A model generated the notes under the pieces. The model saw only the letters and a program-made list of their open reading frames with translations. It searched no databases and was not told the origin of the DNA. 64,000 nucleotides of DNA. Origin: Pomphorhynchus laevis (lineage: Eukaryota; Acanthocephala; Palaeacanthocephala; Echinorhynchida; Pomphorhynchidae). The stretch lies in the NCBI GenBank assembly GCA_012934845.2, contig WNNJ02003105.1, forward strand, positions 62,001 to 126,000, given 5' to 3'. Made by a program: the position numbers and the translations under genes. This document shows, piece by piece, positions 34,786 to 44,500 of this stretch. The number at the start of each line of letters is the position of its first letter. Within the stretch, counting starts at the first letter, position 1.

Positions 34786-34970
34786 TGCTTGATAGACTGG
34801 ATTTCGATTCACGACTTTCAGTCACCATGATACTTCTAGACGACCAACGAGTCACTTCTAGACGCCTTTATTCACAATATCACACAGGCAACCGAAACGG
34901 CCAGTGAGTACTTCATTCTACTGGTGAGTGTTGCCGGGTACTCATTGGTCGTCTAGAAGTGACATGGTCA
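34786..34970. repeat. A-type repeat remnants in inverted pair beyond LINE A
   Basis: The A-type 3' tail occurs on the minus strand (34786-34845) followed by an A-type module on the plus strand (34853-34970). The plus module has GGCAAC (34887-34892), GAAA (34894-34897), CTGGTGA (34921-34927, A6 changed to G), GTTGCC, GTC (34951-34953) and TAGAA. Its stem III is 15 uninterrupted pairs counting G-U. Confidence 0.7.
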
Positions 34971-35199
34971 TTTATTAGAATCTTCGATATTTATTGGTCT
35001 TTGAATAGATTGGATTTCTTGAATTTTCGTTAGTGAGGGAGAGAAACCTAAATCGGTTCTTTTATTCATCAACGTTCTATAGATTACTACTAACCTTCAT
35101 GCACACAGAATATAGACTTATCTATCACGGCAGCAATCGGCATGGTGTCGAAACATTTTATAAATCGCCAAAATGCGCGAGTACGCATTCTTCTTGTAC
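34968..35199 (-). pseudogene. PP1-type Ser/Thr protein phosphatase, two exons, probably interrupted
   Basis: The exon at 35199-35095 encodes RRMRTRAFWRFIKCFDTMPI then AAVIDKSIFCVHEG, matching the PP1 segment [34 protein letters not shown]. The histidine of CVHEG aligns with the metal-binding His of CHGG. A GTTAGT donor joins in phase to an exon starting at 35047 (acceptor ATTTAG): GFSPSLTKIQEIQSIQRPIN, matching [20 protein letters not shown]. After IEDSNK the frame meets TGA (34970-34968) exactly where repeat sequence begins. The catalytic GDxHG, GDxxDRG and GNHE exons were not found upstream. This is either a diverged paralogue cut by the repeat insertion or a pseudogene. PP1 enzymes dephosphorylate Ser/Thr in many pathways. 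Confidence 0.65.
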
Positions 35200-36688
35200 C
35201 TGAAATTTTGTTGTTTTACATTAAAATCGGTTTCTACTTTGAATTATTAATCAAAATATTATTTTACTAGTGAATGATAATTTTTATATCCGTACGTATT
35301 TGACTGTTCTATAATGACTATTTCATATATATCATTAACAATAAATATAATTTAGAAAATTAGGTAAAAAACAGTCGAATCACAATACTTACTTGAGAAA
35401 TACCGAAGCATATTGAACAAATGAAAAACCAAATCATTGCTTGAATACAAGGGCAAGATCACAAAGGCATCTATAAGGCTTTTAATAAAGAAACGTTCAA
35501 GTAAGTAAATAGAATCGGTAGCGAGCACGACATTCCAAGAAAACTATAATGTTATTCAATTGTAATAGTGCTTAAACACTTACTGAAAAATACTTCAAAC
35601 GTAAATTTGTTTATTGAACAAACGTTTGTTTTTAGTTTTTAATCAATATCAATGTACGTTGGTGTTAACTTCAGCGCATTAAATATAAAGTTCAACACGT
35701 ATATTTTTTAAGTTTATCTAAACTATACTATTTGTTAGTTATCTACCACATTCCAGTTAATATAAAAACATCTACAAACTGTAAAAATAGGTGCTTTGCT
35801 ACGAATTCTAGTTCACACTAAAGGGTTAATTATTCTCTTAAGTGACCTATTAATAACCGTGTGAAAACAGCTAGTTTTAGACAATAGGTCTAATAAAATT
35901 GTGAAAAAAGTTCAGAATTTCGATAAAAATGTAAATTAAAATAAATAAATTCAGAGGAATTTATATTTTAATCATTTTCAACTTTTAAATAACTACTGGC
36001 ACAACAATTCAACTGTAATCCCTCATAATTGTCGTGTTAAATGAAGTTAATAGGGATTACTGCTTATGAGAAGCTAGCAGCAGCTAGCGAATTATAAAAA
36101 TAAAATATTGTTTTAATCCTGATGATGCAAGCCGTAACTAACAAAATAAAAATAAATTAGTGTTTATTGATCCTGTTTCGAAATTAATAATCGAAATTTT
36201 TAAAGACAGAATGATTATACAAACTTTAACCGCCGTTAAGATCTAATTGACACAACTCATGATTTACATAGACAAATATTTGAGATAGTCAGACCTGGCA
36301 GACATGGTCGTTAGCCAGACATCGTAATTCTGGATAACGAATGATAATAGATCGCTGAATAATCGAAACTATCTCAATATGCACGTATATAGTTACAGAG
36401 TTATGATAAAAGGCAAAACGATTGACAAACGAAACACGGATGCAGCAAAGCATTTATTGCGGAGATCAGATGTGATAAAAGGTAAAAGGTTGTAAACATT
36501 TGGGCTTAATGAAAAAAGACACTCTTAAACAACAAAGGATTAATAAAGTCTATGTGTGATAAAATAGATCTAAATGATGGTAAAAGTAATGTGATTGGGT
36601 GAAATGCTAGCAAACAGAAAATTACGCGTAATTTAAATAATTAAATAAAAGAATTAAATGCCCGATCATCTCTCAGCTTCATGTTGTT
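35200..36688. other. AT-rich region with decayed hammerhead-like repeats; no gene supported
   Basis: I looked here for upstream PP1 exons and found none. At 36063-36090 CTTATGA...GCTAG/CTAGC...GAAT is a decayed hammerhead-like core. At 36119-36200 CTGATGATGCAAGCC and downstream words (ATAAAAATAAATTA, ATTGATCCTG) match, in reverse, the repeat at 40220-40330 on the other side of the LINE. Confidence 0.5.
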
Positions 36689-36950
36689 AAGATGTAAAAG
36701 TTAATTAGATCAAATACTGAGTTAGTTATTATATATTACCAAAGCGTTTGCCACGTTACGGCTTCGTCAGTGGCTCATTCTAAGAATTTATAAGAACCAA
36801 GACAATTTATTAACAACTGGGTACAAAATTGTCTTGGTTCTTATAAATACTTAGAATGAGCCACTGACGAAGCCGTAACGTGGCAAACGCTTTGGTAATA
36901 TATAATAACTAGCTCAGTCTTTGATCTAATTAACTTTTCATCTTAATTAG
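36689..36950. repeat. Foldback element with head-to-head hammerhead-like arms
   Basis: Arms of about 120 bases flank a short centre (TTATTAACAACTGGGTAC). Each arm, read toward its outer end, contains CTGACGA, AGCC...GGC and AAACGC; on the plus strand this lies at 36864-36889. CTGACGA fits the consensus, but the G of GAAA is missing, so the core is decayed. Confidence 0.8.
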
Positions 36951-37108
36951 ATAAAAAGATATTTTACAAAGACGTACTGAATATGTAATTGTTTTATTAT
37001 TGAACTACGCTGATATTGTCTTCCTAAAATGATTTACCAGTTCAAATTCTAATTGATTAAACATTAAGTCAGCTAACAGCTAACTAATAGTTTGCTAAAC
37101 ATACACTC

Positions 37109-40100
37109 TTCAGCCCGCATCGAAAACGCCGTCGCGAGGAAAACGGCGAAACCTCACTCTCAATCCGAAACATAGACGGAAATTTTCAAGTTGTCCACAC
37201 CCGTCCAAAAATTCGATGGCGCTCCATCTCTCCTATGTGTCTTCTCCACTAGACTCTTTCGCCACAACACACGGTTTCCGCCTCGGTCTCCTTAACACTA
37301 GATCTATTCTCAATAAATCCGATCTTATCCTCAACCTATTCACCAAGCAATCCATCGATCTATTCTGCCTCACCGAATCCTGGCACTCAGATTCCGACGA
37401 CCTTTCCATTCACCGTCTGCTCTCTACCGGTTGCTCCCTAGTCGAATCCGCCCGCCCCCTCAGCTCATGCCCTTCTAAATTCTCTAATCATGGCGGCATC
37501 GTCGCATTCGCGCGTCACCCCGCGTCTCTTCGCAAAATCAATCCCACTTTCAGTCCTTGCTCTTTTGAATTGCTCACTTGTCGTTATTCTAACCCGATCA
37601 CTCTAGATCTCGCCATTGTATACCGTCCTGGTTCATCAGCTCATACTGCCTTATTTTTTACCGAACTCGGTGACCTCCTTTCTCATTGTGCTTTGTCCTC
37701 AATCCCTTCACTCGTTCTAGGCGACTTCAATATCCGCCTAGACCGCCCCTCTTCCACGGATTCCATCCGGTTCATCAACATTCTATCCAACTACAATTAC
37801 AAACTAATCTCCACTGCCCCCACACATATACTTGGTGGGGCACTCGACATCATCGCTGTCCCCGATCATTTTGCTGCCTACACCTCACTGTCTATCTCTG
37901 ATCCTGGTCTATCCGATCACTTTCTTATCACCCTTGATCTCACTCACAACCACACCCCTCCTCACACACCTACAATTCTACGTCGCCCTTGGAGAAATCT
38001 TGACCTCTCCCTTCTCCGCTCTGCCTTACTCAAATCATCTCTATCATTACCCACAATAACAAAATCATCTCCTCACGATCTCGCCTTTCTTTTCAACTCC
38101 GAACTCACATCCACTCTCGATATTCTCTTGCCCTTCAAGTCTCACCCACACTGTCGCTTGCACCGTGCCCCATGGTTTGACATCCAATGCCTACTATCAA
38201 AGCGTCGACTCCGCCATGCTTTTCGAGTCTATCACCGCTCTCTCAGACGTGATTTCCGCTCGATCACTCCGTCTTTCCGTGATTCCTATCTTGCTCTTCG
38301 CCGGTCTCATCTCAACCTACTACGTACCAAATGCAACTCCTTCTGGCAGCATAAAATCATCACTTCATTCAACTCTAAGACTCTCTGGCATACTTTTAAC
38401 TCAATCCTTGCTCGCTCCTCTTCGCCGTGCAACATCAATGCCAATGATTATTCGTCATTTCTCCAGACTAAAGTATCCACGTTGCTCTCTCACACCCCGG
38501 TCTCCATCCTATCCCACTCTGCCCAGTCTAATCTCATCCTCCCGGAACTCTTTCATCTTCTCCCAGTCTCACCTACAGAAGTATCATCTGTCCTCATGTC
38601 CTTGCCCAACAAAACCTCACCTGCCGATCCCCTGCCTACTCACATATTAAAATCTATATGCTCATCGATATCCCCATTTCTCACAACCTTGTTTAACTCG
38701 TCCATCCGCAGTCGTATCTTCCCTTCACACTGGAAATCCGCAATCGTTCGTCCCCTCCTTAAGAAACAATCGCTCGACCCCTCCCTTCCTTCTAGCTATC
38801 GCCCTATTTCACTACTCCCTACTCTTTCTAAGCTCTTAGAACGCCTCATCTTAATACAAATCAACGCTTATCTCTCCTCATCCAATCTCTACCCTCCTTT
38901 CCAATCCGCTTTCCGCTCTAATCACTCGACAGAAATCGCATGCATAAAAGTGTACAACGACTTACTCATTTCTCGAGACAAGGCTCTATATAGTGTTCTC
39001 ATCTCCCTCGACCTCTCCTCCGCATTCGACATTGTCGACCACTCCGTCCTCCTTTCTCGCCTTCGTTATGATTACGGCTTTTCTTCCTCCTCCGTAGCAT
39101 GGTTCGCCTCATATCTATCCGACCGTTCCTTTCGCGTCTGTTCTAATTCATCATCCTCCCCTCCCATCCCTATTTTTTGCGGGGTCCCACAAGGTTCAGT
39201 CCTAGGTCCCCTGCTTTTCTCTCTTCTGCTTGGCGATCTCTCTCCGTTTATCAAACCTTACTCCTTTAAGGTCATGCAATATGCCGATGACATTCTAATC
39301 TATGCTCATGCACCCGCACATCGCATACACGATATCGGCATTTCTGCCTCCAACTGTATTTCTTCTATCTACAAACGTCTCTCCAATCTCCATCTCGTTC
39401 TAAACCCCGAAAAGTCCAAAATAATGTGGATCCTCCCCCGTAAACCAAACATATCTCTTCCCACTGTATATTTTGCCTCATCGATCATCCCCATAGTCCA
39501 CAATCTCACTTTCTTAGGCTTCCATTTCGATGATCACATTTCCCTTAAACCCTTCGTCCGTGACAAGGTCCGCTCATCTAACTTAATTCTCCGTGACATC
39601 CGCCGTATCCGCTCCCTTATCGACTTCCGTTCTTGTATGTCTCTTCTTTCATCGCTTCTTTTCCCTAAAATCGATTACTGCCTTAGCCTTTTCGCCAATT
39701 CTCCAAAATCCATCATCCTACCCCTACAACGAATAATCAACACCGCCGTTCGAGTGCTCTTTCGTCTCCGTCGCTTCGACCACACATCCACATATTTTGC
39801 CCAACTCTCCTGGCCCACCATCCACATCCGCATCAAACTCCGCCTTCTTCTCGTTACTTTTCGTCTCATCGCTGTCGGCTCCCCATCGTTCATCAACCTT
39901 CCTTTCTTAGACGATACTCGCCCCAACTCGCTATCGCTTCGTTCCTGTCATACCTTCTTACTCCACGTTCCTAATTACTCCAACAACTACGGTCTCCTAT
40001 CCTTCCTCGTCGCCGCCTCACTCGCCTGGAATCAACTCTCTCTCGACGTCCGCCGCGCCCCCTCCTTTATCACATTCAAACACCTCCTCCGTTCACACCT

Positions 40101-40187
40101 TCTCGACACCTGATTCAGTCTTGTTTTGTGGTGGTCATGTAAGCGTGCGCTGTCACGCATTTGCCACGTTAAAATAAATCGTTTTTT
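37109..40187 (+). mobile_element. LINE family B (L2/CR1-like) insertion, recent, 5'-truncated
   Basis: Bounded by an 8-bp target-site duplication ATACACTC (37101-37108 and 40188-40195). It contains a short 5' leader, one open 965-codon frame and a 75-base 3' UTR ending CCACGTTAAAATAAATCG plus T-rich sequence. The older copy at 2489-5480 extends further 5', so this copy was truncated at insertion, just upstream of ORF2. It is GC-richer than the surroundings. Confidence 0.92.
37216..40113 (+). CDS. LINE ORF2: endonuclease and reverse transcriptase, open
   Basis: 965 residues in one frame. APE endonuclease at about 20-240: LLNTRSILNKSD, LTESWH, VYRPGSS, LGDFNIRL and LSDHFLITLDL, with the catalytic Asn, Glu, Asp and His positions kept. 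Reverse transcriptase at about 500-780: SSYRPISLLPTLSKLLERL, FQSAFRSNHSTE, SLDLSSAFDIVDHSVLL, FCGVPQGSVLGPLLF and the catalytic box MQYADDILIYA. A C-terminal region of about 180 residues follows (KIDYCLSLFANSP...AASLAWNQL). No stop or frame change is seen. ORF1 is missing, so it is not a complete element even though ORF2 looks translatable. It copies RNA into a nicked chromosomal target. Confidence 0.93.
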   Translation: MALHLSYVSSPLDSFATTHGFRLGLLNTRSILNKSDLILNLFTKQSIDLFCLTESWHSDSDDLSIHRLLSTGCSLVESARPLSSCPSKFSNHGGIVAFARHPASLRKINPTFSPCSFELLTCRYSNPITLDLAIVYRPGSSAHTALFFTELGDLLSHCALSSIPSLVLGDFNIRLDRPSSTDSIRFINILSNYNYKLISTAPTHILGGALDIIAVPDHFAAYTSLSISDPGLSDHFLITLDLTHNHTPPHTPTILRRPWRNLDLSLLRSALLKSSLSLPTITKSSPHDLAFLFNSELTSTLDILLPFKSHPHCRLHRAPWFDIQCLLSKRRLRHAFRVYHRSLRRDFRSITPSFRDSYLALRRSHLNLLRTKCNSFWQHKIITSFNSKTLWHTFNSILARSSSPCNINANDYSSFLQTKVSTLLSHTPVSILSHSAQSNLILPELFHLLPVSPTEVSSVLMSLPNKTSPADPLPTHILKSICSSISPFLTTLFNSSIRSRIFPSHWKSAIVRPLLKKQSLDPSLPSSYRPISLLPTLSKLLERLILIQINAYLSSSNLYPPFQSAFRSNHSTEIACIKVYNDLLISRDKALYSVLISLDLSSAFDIVDHSVLLSRLRYDYGFSSSSVAWFASYLSDRSFRVCSNSSSSPPIPIFCGVPQGSVLGPLLFSLLLGDLSPFIKPYSFKVMQYADDILIYAHAPAHRIHDIGISASNCISSIYKRLSNLHLVLNPEKSKIMWILPRKPNISLPTVYFASSIIPIVHNLTFLGFHFDDHISLKPFVRDKVRSSNLILRDIRRIRSLIDFRSCMSLLSSLLFPKIDYCLSLFANSPKSIILPLQRIINTAVRVLFRLRRFDHTSTYFAQLSWPTIHIRIKLRLLLVTFRLIAVGSPSFINLPFLDDTRPNSLSLRSCHTFLLHVPNYSNNYGLLSFLVAASLAWNQLSLDVRRAPSFITFKHLLRSHLLDT

Positions 40188-40219
40188 ATACACTCACAGT
40201 AAATATCTTTATTAAAATT

Positions 40220-40330
40220 AACTGCTGTCGATCCATTTTCATGGGGAGTTTTGCAGCAGGATCAATGAACATAATTTATTTTTATTTTTTTGCTAGCTGC
40301 TTCTAGCATCATCAGGCACAAAACATGTTT
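40220..40330 (-). repeat. Repeat unit with decayed hammerhead-like core
   Basis: Minus strand: CTGATGA (40315-40309), T, GCTAG/CTAGC stem with an AAGCAG loop, then AAAA where GAAA would be needed. Inverted relative to the similar sequence at 36119-36200. Confidence 0.5.
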
Positions 40331-41140
40331 TGTTTTGGAAAACAAAAAAAAATAATTTTTTTATTATTTTAGATTTAATAGGCAAAAAGTCTATTTCTAG
40401 TTAACTTTAATCCGTAAAGTGCAATATGGTAATAGTGCAGTTTTTATTGTGGAATAATATGGAAATATTTCAGGAATTTAATTGCAACATTCCTTTATAT
40501 TAAGGAATATCAAAAGAAAAAATCAACAAATATATAATTCCATAACTATTATTATTAATAATAACAGTTACAAGTAAATTAGTTACCCGCAAATTGGTCT
40601 AGTGTATTGAAATTAATTAGATCGCGAAATTGTGTTGAAATTGTCAGGATAGTTAAGTGGGGTTTGCAAAAAGCGCGCTATTACACGGTCGGTGAATTGC
40701 TGAGCGCCCACCTCGGATACAGCGCGAGGACATTTTGGCTAAAACAATACTAATATGTCATCTCAATCTTAGTATTTCGTCAGAGTATGATGTATGATGT
40801 TTCTGAGAGATGCAACCGGCCAACCGTTTAAAAAAATACCGGACTCCTTACCAGCTCCTTTAGAAGACGGCGGGGATGAATGAAGCTCGTTCGATATCCG
40901 TAACGCGCTCTAGGTATTTACCTCTTTTTCTTGATTCGTGAAAATGAAAGCATGAACCGAGACTCTTGGAGGAGTTAGATGGAGCGTGAGCATTAAAAAC
41001 GCAGATATCTATGAGAGTACGCTCCGTTCTGTCTCCAAAAAGGCCTGGACATGATATATCTAATCTTGCTTCAGGATCCTTTGTAGTAGTGCGATTGCGA
41101 AATTTGACACTTTCACTGATGGGACTCAGATTAGGCTCAA
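40331..41140. other. Unassigned sequence
   Basis: AT-rich to about 40620, then less biased sequence to 41140 with no frame that I can support. The latter may be more of the flanking reverse-transcriptase fossil, on the minus strand. Confidence 0.35.
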
Positions 41141-41141
41141 T

Positions 41142-41339
41142 TTAGACGTTGTGACACACCTCTGTTAACTTTTCTGCGAGGAAATCCCGAATTACGTCGT
41201 GTCTCATTGAGGGCAATCTGCCAACTGGACACGAGAATGCATTGGAGATAGAGTTTGCCTCACCACACTGGCATGTTCTGGGAGCATCTGTTGGAAGTGC
41301 ACTTGCTAAAATTGAGTCGCGAAAAGCAATGCTGCTCAT
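41142..41339 (-). mobile_element. Fragment of the reverse-transcriptase fossil family (C-terminal Cys/His motif)
   Basis: Minus-strand peptide with CQCGEANSISNAFSCPVGRL and MRHDVIRDFLAEKLTEVC. It resembles the CPLGGLPSMRHDLVRDSLA motif of the plus-strand fossil at 47539-47690. A broken remnant in inverted orientation beside the main copy. Confidence 0.6.
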
Positions 41340-41575
41340 TCTCGTTTGTGTATTTTTCGTTGGAAATATGGTCAGCCAAGCGGATGATCCTTTTACTGAT
41401 AAGAGCTCGATTGCTAATATTGATCGCTATTATCAGATATTATAATATTGATTGCTATTATTAGTTATAATAATAGACATTGAAACGTTTGAGAGGTAAT
41501 AACATACATTTGAGAGATAATAACATACATGCTGAATTCGTAACAAAAATACATCCTATTAACGACAAACTTACA

Positions 41576-44500
41576 CCGATATGAACAACTCGAGATCTTT
41601 GGAAGAACCGACGAGCGCGAACGACTCGGATACGAACCTGTTGCAACTGATCTACAGGGAATTTAGTAGCTAGTGAATCGCTTATGGCAAACCGGGCTCT
41701 GTGCTAAAGTGTTGTACATGTAACGATTAGGCTGCCAAATGCAAGAGTTGCAAGTTCGCAAGGGAAAAGCGGATATGATTAACTGTTCTGCACCTGGATG
41801 ATCCAATAGATTTGAAAACGTTCCGCAAACTACAACGTATGCTGGCTCAATACGCTATGACGTTATAAATGCAGAAAATATGATATCCACAAACAAAGCA
41901 AATCTGAAAGTTTAAAGGATCAATCAGTGAGCTTTATCGATGAAACAACCGTCTACCGCGCTTCATAACCTGTGTATTACCTCAATAACTTACTAAACTA
42001 ATATGTTGTGTGAATGTATCGATAAGATTTTTCTCGAAGTGGCGCTTTGGAAACTGAATTTGCTGAGACTACCAAGGTGCCAAGTATCTAAAACGTCTAT
42101 TTCGGAAACAATTGTATATGAAAAAATGGTGAGCAGCATATAAGTGTCGGAGCTTCAAAGCTCTAACGAATTTGCGGCAAAAATCAACGATTCTGGACCT
42201 GGTAATAATATTATTTCTCAAGGCAAAAAAATTCAAACAAAGACTTAAAGGTTAATGATCTTTTTCACTTATTTACCAAAGAGGCCGGGGGTACTTCCCC
42301 CAATTCAAAAATTGCAAAACCTTGCGATTATCTCCTTTATCAAGCCTCTTGAAAGACAAAAACTATTTAATCTATTCTTACGCGAGTTCACACAATTGTG
42401 TAAAAATCGAGTTATATTTAACTCTGTTCGTTATTTTGAAACATCAATAAGAATTTCGTTCATCAATGCCGATTTTCTGTACAAATACGAAAAACATTTT
42501 GAGATGAACTTGACCCAATTAGGGAATATTACTCTAAAGCCTATACAGGCTTCTCTAAAAATAAATACCCCCCCCCATGTTGGAAGAGGATGACTTACAG
42601 TCACTAAAAATGGCCTTTAATATTGACGGTATTCATATAATTAAGTCTAAATTGGGTGAAGAATTGCCTGTTGCCTTTTGTAAGGCTGACATCGACACTG
42701 CGCTCACTCTGTCGAAATCAGGCTCCAACCCCTTTATGGGTATAATTTGAAGTTTATGATAATAGATCAGGATGACAGGACGTATCCCCATTGTAATGTA
42801 TGCAATCCTTGGGGGCACTGGGGATCGTCTTGCTCCTCCAAGCACATTTGTGAAGTATGCAGCTCTGAGGCTTGTGTCAGCTCGAATAAAGGGGAGAAAT
42901 GCGATGCTCAACCATGCTGTAGCAATTGTGCTGGCAGACATCCAGCCTGGTCGAGAAGGTGCGTTTTCTTCAAGGCATACAGAAGTGCTTTTTCTGCCCC
43001 CCCCTGTGTGGAGGAGGGCATTAAGCGAAGCCTTTATCCTCTTGTTTCGGCCCTCTGTGTGGTCCATTAAGCGAAGCCTTTATCCTCTATTCCTTCTCCG
43101 AAGTTCAAGAAAAGAGGGGCTTCGGCAAAGTCAGTGCCCCCCCCAAAGTGGGGAAACTAATTCAGCAGAAAGTAGCCTTAACGGGAAATGAAGACATTGC
43201 CCAGGATGCTCAAGCTCCGAATGAGGCTAGTGGCAGGAGGGGCAACCCTCCTGCACCTAGCTCTGTCTAGGTTGGCTGCCCCCGTCCAACTGATCTGCCA
43301 CAATGGTGAGTAAACCTGAGCCTTTTTCACTGAATATTCGTCAATAGAATTCGGGAGGTGCTTCTGCCCTTAGACTTTTATCTGGTAGAGACGCAGATGT
43401 TATAGTCCTTCAGGAGACGCGGTCTACACGTCTCCCCAGGACATTACTCGATTTATCACTAAGCACATATATTCCCACTATACTTCGTACATAACCCAGC
43501 CTCACTCCTCATCTTCTCAAGGACTCTTGACCTTAGTTAAATGCTCTTTAAGGTCCTCCCTCCTGCTAAATTACTCTTGTTCAGCCCTGTCTTGTCTTGT
43601 AATTTCACTCGTTAAGAACGGTAAACGCCTCAGTCTAGCCAATGTCTACATTCGTCCAGGAGAGATTCACAAGAATCGGGACCTCCTTGATGGGATTATT
43701 GATAGCGGCTATAACATGGTACTAGGTGACTTCAACGACAGAACTGGTCGTTGGATTAATGCAGCACTCCGCAGAGCCAGGAACGGTTATCTTATTCACA
43801 AACCACCGTCCCCCTTCTTTAATTGCACATAAACGAATTCACTCCTCGACTTATTACTGCTCCGTGAGAAGTAGCTGTTACAACCCTTCTGTCGGAGCAG
43901 TCGAGTCAACATATGTCCACCTCTCATGATCTTATTCGCTGGCGGATAGAGGAGGATACGCTGCTTCGGAGGAGATTCCACTTTGACCCGATTGGAGTGG
44001 CTTTCTTCCGGGCAGCTATCCAATGCTTTCCCTGAATTGGAAATGAGAGTTTAACCGAATTTAATTCCTACCTCTCTTCGCAAGCTACAGCGTTGCTTTC
44101 GACAACCTATAAAGGTCGCATTTTCGATCCCACTATGACAAAACTCAAGGTCCTAGCTAAACTGCTGAACCTCCCTAATCTCTCTTCCTCCGCCAAGCAG
44201 ACCCTCTCGAATGAATACTGGCGCACCATATATTGGTTCCAGCTGAGTAGGGATAGGGCGAGCATTGCTCGTCTTAACCGTTCCCAGTTTTCCTTATGGA
44301 ATATATTCAAGAAAGAGAAGTTTGTTTGTTGGGGAAATAGTGCTTTGGGTTGGATCGGTATTATAGGCTTTATAAAGTATAGAGGAGTCACTAGCCCTAC
44401 ACAATTATGGAGCCACTCAATCTCCGCAACCAATCCCGCCTTGAAGAGACTTCAGGTGTAGAGACCTATCTGTGCCAGATATTCTCAGCGCATAGGGGCC

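Noticed and set aside
39072-39254. Antisense frames inside LINE B
   Set aside because: Shadows of the open ORF2.
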